This document shows, in pieces, positions 14,035 to 23,300 of a DNA stretch of 64,000 nt. The DNA is from Sipunculus nudus (taxonomy: Eukaryota; Annelida; Sipuncula; Golfingiida; Sipunculidae), in contig CM049320.1 of the NCBI GenBank assembly GCA_026874595.1, forward strand, positions 23,385,714-23,449,713, written 5' to 3'. Below the pieces are notes generated by a model, which was not told the origin of the DNA, searched no databases, and saw nothing but the letters and a program-made list of their open reading frames with translations. A program made the position numbers and the translations under genes. Every line of letters begins with the position of its first letter. Position 1 is the first letter of the stretch.

Positions 14035-17000
14035 CTTGACCTGGGCAATATTTGCAGCACTGGTCGCGGGGCAGTATGGGATTCTGACACGTCACTTCCG
14101 GACAGTCGTTCTTCACGTTTCTACACATGACACGGCCACGTCTTAATGTGACGCCTTTCCTTTCAATCTACAAAAGAAATGTGTTTTTATTTCTTGCCAA
14201 CATGAAAATGTATATTTATTAACCTCAAGAAAACTTACTTCGAGAAAACTTTTTAAGGAATCTTCATTATATATGTACTAGTACATTTCAGCTGTACCAT
14301 TAATTAAGAAAATGTTTGTAATGAAAATTCCGTCTTGGCGTTACTGTTCGAAAGTTGATAAAATGAAAAAAATAAAAACGTGTATTATAGTTTTACCTCA
14401 ATTCTTTTGTTCAAAGTGAAAGTCACGAATCAGTTTTGGTAATGCAAAATCAACATCACAGTAGTTTCACGAATACATATTTCAGTTAAGCATGTGAATA
14501 TCTCGTAATTTTTTTTTTAAATATGGCTGATCGTGGTTAAGCGAATTTTCCTGTTTTTAGAGAAATGAAACCGTTTTAATATTTTACCTTTTTTCATTTA
14601 TTTTTCATTGAAACGTAACCACATTACTCTTCATAGTATTTACTCGGGGTTGAAGAAGGACATATAATTTAAAGGTGCACATTCACCTACCTTTTGAAAA
14701 AGAATATATGTGATTTCTGGCTTCCTCTGTGTATATATTAATGATCTTATATATATAGGGTAATTCTGATTATGAGGGGTTCTCATAAGGCCTCCATGAA
14801 GAATGTATGAACTTATTTATCAACAACATGTTTGTAAATACTGCATTGTTGACAGAGGGGAAAAACATATGTGACCTAAGGTGGTAGGTTGCATATATGC
14901 GGAGGTAGAAAGGTCATTTGTTGCAAAATGCCATACGCAAAGCTCTGACTTATCGGACTTGTCAGATGCCCTTGTTGAAATTGTTTTGATTATTTTGGCA
15001 GGCCCCCACATATTATAAACACGCTGATATAAACAATACATTCAGCCTGTGTGCGATGATGTTCACATTTTCTGGCCTATTTTTATAAAAGCTCTAAGGG
15101 ATTACCTTTAGTATATAAAGATCATATAGGTGATTGGGTCCCTTTAAATGTCGAATGGCAATAAGTACTGATGCTATGTACCGATGTCCTTTACGTATGT
15201 AGGCTTATCTTCCTGAGTAAACCAGGGATATATGCCTTGGGACATTTTGACCGAGAAAAGGACACCCGGATGTCACGGAGATAACACACACCTGTGAGTT
15301 TCCCCTTGGATTAATCACCAGCTCAATTTGGGTGAGAACGGTTCCAAGTGGCAACTCCCATAGTTCCCAGGCCACAGAAATATAAACTATTTGGACATAA
15401 CGACAGAGATAGCTACATTTTAACAGGTTTGCGGTTTTCCCTGATGTTGTGCATGCTCTATTATCACTGACAACAGCGGGTGTCTCCGCAAGTGCACGTG
15501 CACTTTCCATTATCAGGACCGTCAGTTTACCTTCTGAAGATGTTTTTGTTTATTATAACTGCCGTGTGCTCTGCTGTAGTTTGCGGCAGAACATTTTAAA
15601 TGTTACGAAGGAATTTGACCCAAATAGTATATACCATATTAACCATTATGACGTCATAAGTATAGTAATATATCCCAAACTATAACATATGTCGTGATAA
15701 AAAGTGCAGTTTTGTGTGCCAGTTCGTTTATGACTTATGTTTCGTTTTTATCCCATAATAAGGATATTTTGCACACTTCACTTAAACCAACCATAGCATC
15801 GTTCATTGTTATATCACATTTTACGGGGGGGGGGGAGATTGTTACTAAAACAATATACAGGTTTAATAACCGCCATTTTAACTTGTGTTTGTGCCTGTGT
15901 ATGGGTAAGTTTGTAAAATTACCGGTGACAGCCACACGATATATTAAAACAGTAATGGTGATTTTTTTAAACAATTAAATATCAACAGACTATGCTGATC
16001 CCGAATAACACTGTGAATAACTGTGAAGAGTAGATAGACTTGTGGCACGCGGCGCACGTGTGTATGTCCGTGCGCGTGTGGGTATGCGTATGTGTGGGCG
16101 TGCGTGTGTTTATGTTTACTTACGGGTTGGCACTCGCACAATACACAATACATAACGCCGATTGGCTCCAAGGAAGGACTCCATCTTGCCCGCAGTGGAT
16201 AAAACTTCCCACCCAACCGACATCCTGTAAATATAAATAATTTTAATTTTAAAGACATTTTGGCGTATATATACCGACATAATGCAAACGTACCCTAACT
16301 TACAACTCCTGACGTGTGAGATACGCGGATTCCTATGTGTATATATGTTTGGAAAATATAAAAAGCAAATGCAAGTAAATGTAAACAAGCGCAAATTCAA
16401 ATAAGACAATAAAATAATATATGCTTACAAAAGCATTTGCAAATTAAATTTTCCACATGACATAAAGACATTTGTGTATATTGTAATGAATAAGTCAATG
16501 GGACCGATGAAACCAATCATAAAGTAGAATATAAAATGAATATAAAGTATGATTCTTAGTGACTTCTGTTTAATGGAAGGTCTGAGATAGCACTTTTCCA
16601 CTGTATTTTCATTTGCATTATATACAAAAGCACTGCACTTAAATGCAAATGTAAACGCCGAGTTCCTTGTAGCTCTCCATTTGGATGCAAAGGAGACATT
16701 AACGAATGTAAACGCATTTACATTTGTATCCAGAAACATTTGAAACAGAATGTAGCATCACCGGTTCTTCTAGGAAAGAGTGTCCGTGCTTGATAAACAA
16801 ACTGTCATCTCAAATCACTCAGAAGGCCTAAGGATCTTGTCCGCGGGCCCTGGTCAGACTTGTCCCGGGACCTACTATAACCCTAGGTTTCTTGTTCTTC
16901 CATATCTCATCACCATTGCCACAATAGTATGGATAGCATTTTAACGAACTAATTTTGGTCAGCACCATCCATGGTGCGTGTATGACACCTTGATAAAGCA

Positions 17001-19036
17001 ATATATAGCAGGAAAGACCCATGGTATTAATTGCCGCATGATGGACAGTAATGCCTAAATCTTCACGTCCTGTCGTGAGATGACTTAACCTAGGATCATT
17101 TACCAGTCATCTACACTAAACCTTAAAAACCTGTGAAGATTGTACTTTCGAATTATGTCAAATGAATATTTTTGAAAATGCGATATATATACTTTTTTTG
17201 CACTTATACATTAGGTCAGGCCTTTTAGGAGTTTAAATAAGCTTTTGGTATTAATGTTTACCAGCGTGAAATGTGTGGAAAGTACATGCACATTATGTTT
17301 TGTAATAGAGAGGTTGATGTGTTAGTAAAATGCCAGATTTAGAGCTTCAGCTGGAGATTTTGAATTAGATTGCAGATATGTTGGTACAAATAAACACACA
17401 ATACACCTGGGTATCACATTCACATAAAACATTTACAAAGGCAAGTCAGATACCACAGCCGCGTACCAGATCATATATCGTTGAAACAATACACCAGACA
17501 TATTATACCATTTCCCAAATTAACGATGGAATGGCTTTTTTTATTCTAAAACCATTTCGACAGCCGACATTTTATGTTCCTTTACCTCCATTGTTAAATT
17601 TGTAAAGCGCTGTCTGATTTGGCTTGGTTTGCTTGGTTTGACGACGAGAGGACACTTTTGTAAAACACTCTGCGATTGGCTGGAAGATCACCCCAAACAT
17701 TTATACTTGTTTATGTGCCTCCATGCAGGTAAGCAGGCCCTTTTAGCCGGGGAATTTGATACAATGTTGAAACGTGTTGGTAAAGCGCTGTTTATAAGAG
17801 AGTTTTGATAGACATCCTACGCGCTATATGCTTTTCAGCGCATGCTCCCCGATGTCTGATGTCAAACCCAATCAAGAGCTGGCAGCGGACAGACAGAGCT
17901 ATTTATGCCATGTCTTTCCCCTGCCTCTGGAGAGTACAGACTATTTTAATGTGAAACATCTACTTTCCGACAATAATGTCACAATTATTTTAACCAAAAA
18001 AAATCTCATGACAGTTCCTATAGTTGTCTATAAGGGCATGGCGACGTTGTGGGGTCCCTATTATTAACACAATGGACGGCTATCGCCCCGGAAACCGTGA
18101 CAAATGACACCTACAAGAAGTTCTTGTATGCCACACACGAGACCACACTCCTCTTGTCACCACGAATCACGCCTCTAAAGAAAAAGACCACAACAATAAG
18201 TGGACCACCCTTAAAGTGAATGTTTCCCTTAAGTTTAACCACGATACAGTTGTATCTACCTCACATATTCCCAACGTGAGCTATAAAAAAAATGTCCTTC
18301 CAAATAAACTTTTGCTTGGAATTTAAAGTTGGCTTCCCAATACAGATAAACAATGATTCCATAAGCCTTCACAAATGATAAAACCATATTTACCCACACA
18401 CATGCAACCCCCAATATAAACTAGTATATATATGTATCGGGGGGGGGGGGGGGAGGTGCATGTGTTTGTGTGTTAATATGGTCTAATCATTTCTGAAGTT
18501 TGTAACAGCTTATGACATTTTTTTAAATATCTATAGATATGTGTGTGTATGTGTAATAATATGCATTAGGTTTATATTGTTCAACTTACTATAAATTCAA
18601 ATCAAATAAAAATAGAAAACAAAAAATGTGAAATTCGGAACATATGTTTCTTTGGAATACTTGAGGCGTATATGCCTTAACAAGTATTTTCCACGTCCAT
18701 GTAATCGTTATATATTTTTTATTTATATTAACTTTTGTACAATTTAAATTGAAACAAGCTGACTGTGACACAAAAATTTGTTCTCGGATTAATCAATTTA
18801 ACTCGTTGATTTCCACTGTGCATGCATATTTCTGCAGAAATATCTATCCATGGAACTACAGTATATAACGTTTGTGCATTTAGCTTTATAATAAAAACCT
18901 TTACTTCGAAAATGAATGTTTATCATCCGTATTCTACAGCTATTAAAAGTTTGACTTTTAGAAATATACCTATACCTCGCCAATAAAACATTCTTCAAAC
19001 TTCGTGTATCTGTGTTTGCATGCCTACGTGGATGTG

Positions 19037-19085
<49 letters not shown>

Positions 19086-19464
19086 AAAAGAAGAATAAGA
19101 AGAAGAGAGACAGAAAGAAAGAATATAGGGGCAGATGGAGCAACAATAACGTGCAAAAATAAAGTTTTTCTTTAATCATGGTTATTCAAATGTAAAATGT
19201 ATGTGATACTGCCTACCTATATTTGTATATATATACGAGATATATATATATAGAGAGAGAGAGAATGAATGAATGATGTCTGAGGCCTGACTGAAGATCG
19301 TTATATCGTAAACATTGTTAATAGTGGTGTGCCAATTAATCGATTTTATCGATGATTGGTCGTTTCTTTCATGATCCATTAATTTGGTCGCAGTTATGCA
19401 TAATTGATCATAAATGATTATGTACATGCAAAGATTATCCGGGAAGAAACATTCACATCCCGTC

Positions 19465-19532
<68 letters not shown>

Positions 19533-19920
19533 GACGGGCACACAAAGTAACAAGTATTGCATTAAAATGGAACCTTGTGCAGTTAGCAAGTGTAAATAGA
19601 TTTGCTGTTATATACTTGACCTTTCAGCGTGATTTGCATGTCAGACGTCAGATTGAATCTACTTAGTAAATGTTTAACTATAAACAGATTTCATGGTTAT
19701 ATAGATAAATATAGATTAATGGTCAATCATCGGTCGTTTTCTTTCTTTCAATCATCGATCCTCATTTTACAACTATGCAATTCCTATCATTTATTGTTAA
19801 CTCACCTGGCGTCCTCTGTCTTACGAATCGCTCCCGTTCTCCCTTCAGAGGGATTCGTTTTGCTGCCACCATTGTTAGAGTGGCCATAATAGACACTAAC
19901 ACCCTAATCCAATAATCCAT
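2715..19920 (-). CDS. chrd: chordin, N-terminal 11 coding exons (gene continues off the left edge)
   Basis: Secreted BMP-binding antagonist that works outside the cell in dorsoventral patterning. Joining exons 19920-19806, 16224-16124, 14167-14035, 13180-13085, 12643-12526, 12202-12109, 11844-11703, 11110-10982, 6788-6712, 3248-3107 and 2821-2715 gives 1254 nt, or 418 codons, with no stop and with matching phase at every junction. Domain order is signal peptide (about residues 1-20), one VWC domain with ten cysteines, a short linker, two full CHRD domains and the start of a third. The CHRD starts (for example ETFTALMEP and CNVLQAVLSGAEA) and ends (ICGEWRNIGY, FTGLWSGVSSRLL) match the vertebrate chordin layout in order and spacing. 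Vertebrate chordins are about 950 residues, so more than half the protein, including the C-terminal CHRD and VWC repeats, should lie beyond position 1. Introns range from about 0.26 to 4.2 kb. Sog-like orthology is certain at family level; the species is unknown. Confidence 0.95.
2890..2938. repeat. (AT)n microsatellite in chordin intron 10
   Basis: An uninterrupted AT dinucleotide tract within the 285-bp intron between exons 10 and 11. Confidence 0.95.
3107..3248 (-). CDS. chrd: chordin exon 10: end of CHRD 2, junction to CHRD 3
   Basis: The exon is 142 bp, acceptor CTCCACAG, donor GTGAGA. It encodes IEEFTGLWSGVSSRLLRQMA, then a segment with KLSIAMATEEGKILRGKL and RLTCN, then one base. The T-G-L-W-S-G motif and the G-K-I-L-R-G-K-L turn are the CHRD closing signature. 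The same 142-bp length and phase as exon 7 reflect the internal repeat structure of the gene. Confidence 0.95.
4339..4607. mobile_element. PIF/Harbinger-like MITE, TTA target-site duplication
   Basis: The ends form an imperfect inverted repeat: AGCTAAGATTCCATATGTAC on the left, and AGCTTAGATTTCGTATGTGC as the reverse complement of the right end. Directly outside both ends is TTA (4336-4338 and 4608-4610), the TWA-type duplication known for PIF/Harbinger elements. The interior has a second fold built from GCATGCGAAAT and its complement ATTTCGCATGC. There is no coding capacity, so it would be non-autonomous. Confidence 0.65.
5350..5642. repeat. (GA)n-rich block with internal duplication
   Basis: Several GA tracts, the longest about 5432-5481. 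A GA-plus-flank segment is repeated about 190 bp apart: ACGATGG...TGGTTAC...AGGTACA occurs at about 5389-5423 and again at about 5582-5608. Confidence 0.85.
6712..6788 (-). CDS. chrd: chordin exon 9: middle of CHRD domain 2
   Basis: A short 77-bp exon between TTCAGCAG and a strong GTAAGT donor. Two bases complete a glycine, then 25 codons (RVARVAFERRKGRQLM, ending PKDRD) finish in phase 0. Of the three frames only this one is open, and it fits exons 8 and 10 exactly. Confidence 0.92.
7844..7859. repeat. target-site duplication, left copy
   Basis: AATTTAATTTTCGCCA, identical over 16 bp to 10551-10566. It marks the insertion point of the LINE. Confidence 0.95.
7860..10550 (+). mobile_element. 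5'-truncated L1/Tx1-like non-LTR retrotransposon
   Basis: Bounded exactly by a 16-bp target-site duplication (7844-7859 and 10551-10566) and ending in an A-rich tail (10529-10550) just after an AATAAA at 10522. It starts inside the reverse-transcriptase domain, so the 5' part (ORF1, endonuclease) was lost at insertion, the usual result of incomplete target-primed reverse transcription. Just before the tail, a segment of about 36-39 bp (TGTTGTATT...TGTGTAAA) is repeated about twice. It lies antisense to chordin in intron 8. Confidence 0.93.
7862..9850 (+). pseudogene. LINE ORF2 fragment: reverse transcriptase and C-terminal zinc knuckle, decayed
   Basis: The reading resumes across several frames. 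It begins GPDGFPAEFYHKFW, typical of the L1/Tx1 reverse-transcriptase start. Motif A is SIDLEKAYDF. Motif B is GVRQGCPLSPYLF (about 8411-8449). The catalytic YADD box is at 8542-8553. A thumb-like region with GLKVNIDKT follows near 8636. A C-terminal CSFC...H...C knuckle lies at about 9790-9842. Lesions include a frameshift near 8090, a TAA at 8273-8275, frame changes near 8485 and 8575, a stop at 9248-9250 and several more after 9400. The copy cannot encode a working enzyme. Family assignment rests on the RT motifs and the knuckle; the exact clade is inferred. Confidence 0.9.
10551..10566. repeat. target-site duplication, right copy
   Basis: The second identical copy of AATTTAATTTTCGCCA. Removing the LINE and one copy restores a short repeat rich in TTCGCGAA-like motifs, similar to sequence near 39765 and 40105. 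Confidence 0.95.
10982..11110 (-). CDS. chrd: chordin exon 8: start of CHRD domain 2
   Basis: The exon is 129 bp, acceptor GTTGTAG, donor GTAGAT. Two bases complete a glutamate, then 42 codons begin TFTALMEPDSEDGSGGVAMV and include NFIIRSVGLLKNS, then one base. Glu-Thr-Phe-x-Ala-(I/L) is the standard opening of chordin CHRD2. The next intron is the one carrying the L1-like LINE. Confidence 0.94.
11111..11702 (-). other. chordin intron 7
   Basis: About 590 bp with no element recognised. A minus-strand open frame runs through from exon 7 into this intron, but the splice phase shows that the exon ends at 11703. Confidence 0.85.
11703..11844 (-). CDS. chrd: chordin exon 7: end of CHRD 1 and junction to CHRD 2
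   Basis: The exon is 142 bp, starts in phase 0 after TTTTTAAG and ends at GTAGGG. It encodes ICGEWRNIGYTYVKYLHDVK, a segment with GEVGGRVEPHRALST, then one base. The C-G-x-W motif followed by a G-E-x-x-G turn is the normal close of a CHRD repeat, and H-R-A-L is the conserved lead into the next repeat. Confidence 0.94.
12109..12202 (-). CDS. chrd: chordin exon 6: middle of CHRD domain 1
   Basis: The exon is 94 bp, acceptor TTTTCCAG, donor GTAGGT. One base completes the arginine, then 31 codons read LIKPRYLRFTDDQGNILHEY followed by DLHKTNKKDYM. The pattern R-x-R-F-x-D-x-x-G-x-x-L-x-E matches the corresponding strand of vertebrate chordin CHRD1. The exon ends in phase 0. Confidence 0.94.
12203..12525 (-). 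other. chordin intron 5
   Basis: About 320 bp of AT-rich sequence with a poly-T run near 12480. Nothing else seen. Confidence 0.85.
12526..12643 (-). CDS. chrd: chordin exon 5: start of CHRD domain 1
   Basis: The exon is 118 bp, with a TCGTAG acceptor and a GTGAGC donor. It encodes FMSLMIGKSELTAAS, then FMVARGRFTLKDTTL and FTVTFS. This is the beta-strand-rich opening of a CHRD domain: an F-x-x-L-(M/L) start, then small residues before a series of alternating hydrophobic strands. It ends with two bases that complete an arginine with exon 6. Confidence 0.92.
12644..13084 (-). other. chordin intron 4
   Basis: About 440 bp. Its main feature is a poly-C run of about 20 near 12871-12890. No other element recognised. 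Confidence 0.85.
13085..13180 (-). CDS. chrd: chordin exon 4: linker between VWC and first CHRD
   Basis: The exon is 96 bp between a CTCTAG acceptor and a GTATTT donor. It is read with two bases completing a glycine, then 31 codons (PPDLYGTLNRRKPPNGY and onward, ending VQQS), then one base. It has no cysteine and is proline- and arginine-rich, as expected for the linker after the first VWC repeat. The frame is fixed by its neighbours; a second open frame exists in the exon, but its phase does not fit exon 5. Confidence 0.86.
13181..14034 (-). other. chordin intron 3, two (AT)n tracts
   Basis: It holds (AT)n at 13862-13893, an 11-bp perfect hairpin at 13894-13921 (CACTGAAGAAA pairing with TTTCTTCAGTG), and a second (AT)n(AC)5 tract at 13986-14034 that supplies the exon 3 splice donor. 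Confidence 0.85.
13986..14034. repeat. (AT)n(AC)5 microsatellite forming the exon 3 splice donor
   Basis: On the minus strand intron 3 begins GTGTGTGTGT followed by a long (AT)n. The first GT of this repeat is the donor of chordin exon 3. Confidence 0.85.
14035..14167 (-). CDS. chrd: chordin exon 3: second half of VWC domain
   Basis: It starts in phase 0 after TTTTGTAG. The 44 codons carry cysteines 5-10 of the VWC domain (VMCRNVKNDCPE, then VTC, then CCKYC), giving ten cysteines in total with exon 2. The chosen donor is CAAG|GTGTGT at 14034, formed by a (GT)5(AT)n microsatellite. A weaker donor six bases upstream (CCCAG|GTCAAG, exon end 14041) has the same phase and would drop two residues (Gly-Gln). 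Confidence 0.93.
14168..16123 (-). other. chordin intron 2, holds a TIR-type element
   Basis: About 2 kb. It contains the inverted-repeat element at 14668-15148. An open frame on the minus strand at 15205-15510 has no recognisable domain and does not fit the exon 2 to exon 3 phase. Confidence 0.8.
14668..15148. mobile_element. putative non-autonomous TIR element (TTTAAAGG family)
   Basis: The left end TTTAAAGGTGCACATTCACC and the reverse complement of the right end TTTAAAGGGACCCAATCACC match at about 18 of 23 positions when extended. No transposase frame is present. Similar ends occur at 56767-57272 and single ends near 35448 and 55883, so it looks like a dispersed family. The target-site duplication is unclear. 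Confidence 0.5.
16124..16224 (-). CDS. chrd: chordin exon 2: first half of VWC domain
   Basis: It begins after a TTTACAG acceptor and ends at a GTAAGT donor (16123-16118). Two bases complete a glycine codon, then 33 codons run from CRLGGKFYPL to YCVLCECQP. The C-x-x-G-G-K-F/Y start, the central tryptophan and the C-V-L-C-E-C cluster are the first four cysteines of a VWC (chordin CR) domain, the module that binds BMP ligands. Confidence 0.95.
19039..19080. repeat. (GA)n microsatellite
   Basis: About 21 GA units followed by a purine-rich stretch. Confidence 0.95.
19330..19765 (+). repeat. dispersed repeat family, copy A (with AT expansion)
   Basis: An unclassified family of about 350-440 bp seen four times in the window. 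This copy begins TGCCAATTAATCGATTTTAT and shares ATGATTGGTCGTTTTC-like, ATGCAAAG and AAAGACGGG blocks with the others. It ends with ATCATCGGTCGTTTTCTTTC, about 40 bp from the exon 1 donor of chordin. A 62-bp (AT)31 tract sits where the other copies have a short GAGATATA-type motif. Confidence 0.75.
19467..19528. repeat. (AT)31 microsatellite inside repeat copy A
   Basis: A perfect AT tract flanked by GTCAG and GAAAGACGGG, the same flanks that surround only a few AT units in copies B, C and D. Confidence 0.95.
19806..19920 (-). CDS. chrd: chordin exon 1: start codon and signal peptide
   Basis: The ATG at 19920-19918 opens 38 codons plus one base and ends at a GTGAGT donor (19805-19800). Residues 1-20 form a typical signal peptide: MDYWIRVLVSIMATLTMVAA, followed by a basic segment (KRIPLKGERERF). 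The final G joins the first two bases of exon 2 to make the glycine just before the first VWC cysteine. This ATG was chosen because it gives a signal peptide directly ahead of the VWC domain, as in known chordins. No strong core promoter was seen upstream on the minus strand, so the transcription start is not placed. Confidence 0.93.
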
Positions 19921-22281
19921 GTTGTCCTTCAGAGCATAAACTCAGCTTTTATTCCTGTAGCATACAGCGTCCAGCCGGTTTGGCTTAAATTCAGGTCCAC
20001 GTGAACGAATATAACAACCACGCGTACATATATGAGATTCAGTGGACTCGCTTCAGTTTGAGAGACAGCTCTGTTTACCTCGGTGTGTTTCCGTCTCTTT
20101 TAGACAGGACAGGACTGGGGAGGTTGTTGGTTATTGAGTAAGAAAGAGTTTGCCGATGTGGGATATACTCCGTGCGGAGCTAAAACTCTAACTGTAACTC
20201 ACTTGCCTTTTACTTGGCGTTGCAGGAGAAAGTAATTGATATTTAAAAAAAAATTTAGGTAGTCTGGTATGCACGCCTATATTTCACGAAAAGTCCAAAT
20301 AGTTGTATACCTCGCTCGGTGGTCGGGAAAACTGCATACGAATTGAAGGATTAGTCCGTATAAATTATCCTAGAAATAAAAAGCTATTGCTTGAGTGATG
20401 GGCGCCACATAACATTCTTACCAGCGGACAAATAAATCAACTCGCTTCTTCAAAAGTTTGTCTAACTGGTGCAACGCGTGTAGATTTATAGTAAAGCTAA
20501 ACACTGCATCTCCAAGGCATCAAAATGAATAAGCCGACTGAAATGTACCACTGTTGGAATGTAAACATTGATGAAATCAACAACGGCTGCCGGAAGGTCA
20601 CGAGCACTCCCCTGCTGGGAAATGTACAAGCCTTGTGGAATGCACTGATTGATTACTCCTTTGTCTTTTCTTGTCACAGAGCTCTTAAGGACAGGGTTTC
20701 TTGGGACACCATCCTTGGACAGGTATTTGTTACATAACCACTAACATCGTGGTTTCCCGCTGATCCGTCAGGTCACACTCGGTAATCCACTAATTAATGA
20801 GTAGATCATTTGATAAAAGCGGTTAGTTTATTTGAACTCACGTTTTAATATTTGCTTTCATCCACGGTTTCATAGATTTCCTTTACTCAAGTTTTTCGAT
20901 GGCGAAGGAGCTGATATATCTATCAGATGCTATTCAATTTTATAACAGCAGCATTTATCTAGTAATAATTTTGTGAGATATTTATATAAAATAGTTAATC
21001 CCCGATAACACTGTTTTTTTCTGTTGTGATATAAGTTTCCGTGAAGTTTAATGGCTGTAAAAGCAATATCCAACGAACTGAAATTCATACGTTTCCTTTT
21101 TTTTTTACCCAGCAGCACAATTAGTTTTCCGCAAAGTTGGTAAGCCACAAAAACAAAACACACTTGAGCGCTCACGAAATGAAACATACAATTCCTGTGG
21201 TGTGAAATGTACATGGGATAACCACCTGAACCACTCCCATGGCAACCTGCACGTGAGCCGGGCCGCGGGGGATGAAACCTACATGCGGCGTGACATCAAA
21301 GGTTGAAATTAACATCTGACATGGTATCCGGGGTGGGTTTCGGAAGGAAAGACCACCGGTGGGTCCCTCTGCGCACCACGGAATGAAATTTCTGGAGCGC
21401 GTGGGTTCCCTTTTGTTTACATTTGTGACTGTTAGGGTTGCCGCGCTTTGACAGTTAACACTCTTCGTGCAGTGTCGAATGAATTAACCCCAATCATGCA
21501 TTCAAGACTTCAAGAATCTCTCGACGTTTCGAGTGCACTAGCTTTCAAATTGGCATTGCATAAGTTGTACTTGTCCACCCTTACAACGGAAACACAGGTA
21601 CTCGTAAAAATTCCCCAATGGCCATTCAGATGTCCGAAATAATTCCAAAGCAATCCGGAAGACCAAAGAGGGCTCGGGGTTATTTGGCGTTCTCCCTGAA
21701 TTTTAATTTCCGTGACGTTTCCTCAACGGTGCGGGCTATTCACCCAGCTAATTAAGTTTTTCTGTCCAATAATGCAAAACAGTTAATTCTGACACCGCAA
21801 TATATGGCTGCGACAGAAACTAACATTGCGTAAAGTTAAACCATAAGCAATTATCGATGTAATCTGTTACAATTTATAGGTTATATATTTTAATGGAGGG
21901 AAGAAGTGTTAGGCGAGAACGCATAGGGAGAGACTCTCTCGTCCCAAGACGCTTTATTCCGATTCGCTCTGCTCCTCTCCATCACTTATCACAGTTGTGG
22001 ATTCTGCAACAAAGGGTGAGAGAGAGAGAGAGGGAGAGGGAGGGAGAGGGAGAGAGAGAGCGCACTAGAAAACGGGTCACGAAAATGGACAAACGAGAAA
22101 AATAAAATGATAGAAAAGAGAATGAGGAAAGAAAAAAAATGGAAGAAAATCCCTATATATACGACAATACGGCATTCTAACGGGAGTCCTCTAAGCACGC
22201 TGCAATATTTTACTTAGAGCGATTAAAATCATACCAAGAAATAAGTTATGGTGTCAATATTTTAACATTCATTCATTCATT

Positions 22282-22349
<68 letters not shown>

Positions 22350-22444
22350 AATTCATTTAAATAATAATAACAATAATAATAATAATAACTATAATAACAT
22401 TTTCATTAATAATAAATTCATTTTAATTATAATATTACTATTAC

Positions 22445-22508
<64 letters not shown>

Positions 22509-22800
22509 AGAAGAAGAATAACTACAGCAATTATTAATTGTATATAATTAATAAATCTGGGGCTCTCATTTTATAAACGAAGTAAAAAGTCCATGAATAA
22601 AAAAAATTAAAAGATGAAGTGTTGTGAAGTAAATGTTAACAAGATGAGATGGGTTTATTGACTCTTGCAAAAGGGAAGTAAACAAAACAAAAATATGTTG
22701 GAATCTGACAGTTTACCTTATCATCTCCGTGTGATAACAGGCCTGTTTTATATATGTATTTCTTGTGTTGCTTAGTTCACATAAACAACGGACGGACACG
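19921..22800. other. region upstream of chordin, no gene recognised
   Basis: Should contain the chordin 5' UTR and promoter on the minus strand. A CACGTG E-box is present at 19998-20003, but no clear TATA or initiator was identified. Short open frames such as 20525-20737 show no known domain. GA-rich sequence lies at 22017-22060 and ATT/AAT trinucleotide runs at 22281-22506. Confidence 0.5.
22281..22506. repeat. (AAT)n/(ATT)n trinucleotide block
   Basis: An AAT run turns directly into an ATT run near 22311, forming a palindromic repeat. A second long ATT run occupies about 22437-22506. Confidence 0.95.
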
Positions 22801-22845
22801 TTTCGCCATGAGCTAATACAGCAGCAATTGTTGTGATCCATCTGG

Positions 22846-23300
22846 AATTCGGAACTGAGTGTAAAATCATGTTCGATGATTGAAAGAAAAAACACCGATG
22901 ATCGATTATTAATCGATCATTTAACGTACCTACAATATTACCTGAAACCTGCCGCAGAGGATTATACCTAATTAATGTGCTGACCGATTTAATTCCGTCT
23001 GACTCGTAAATATATACACGTCACGTTTAAAAAGTAAATTTTAAGGTAACCGCCAGGTTGATGATACTTTTTCGCTGCACGAGGTTGCTCCCCTGCTTGT
23101 GTCCTGTCTTTCCTATATCTCTGACAATATATATTAGAGTATTTTCTTGGTTAATATATATATGACTTCTTCGCGTGCATATACCTAATAGTTTGTGATT
23201 GATTACACAAAAAATGTAGCTATAATTTGAGCGATTGTGGAAGAAAACGACCATGCATGCAGTCATCGATATAATCGATTAATTGGCACATTACTAGATC
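22846..23300 (-). repeat. dispersed repeat family, copy B (reverse orientation)
   Basis: The reverse complement reads TGTGCCAATTAATCGATTAT at one end and GATCATCGGTGTTTTTTCTT at the other. It has the same internal blocks as copy D, in order: ATCAATCACAAAC, GTCAGAGATATA, ACCTGGCGGTTACC, GTAGGTACGTTAAAT. It is the fullest copy. Confidence 0.8.

Larger units (their letters stand above)
16225..19805 (-). other. chordin intron 1
   Basis: A 3.6-kb intron. It holds a poly-G run near 18440, a (GA)n tract at 19039-19080 and a copy of the dispersed family at 19330-19765. No exon fits the exon 1 to exon 2 phase. Confidence 0.85.

Noticed and set aside
20525-20737. Plus-strand 70-codon frame upstream of chordin with a plausible internal acceptor and donor
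   Set aside because: No domain, no partner exon and no phase evidence.
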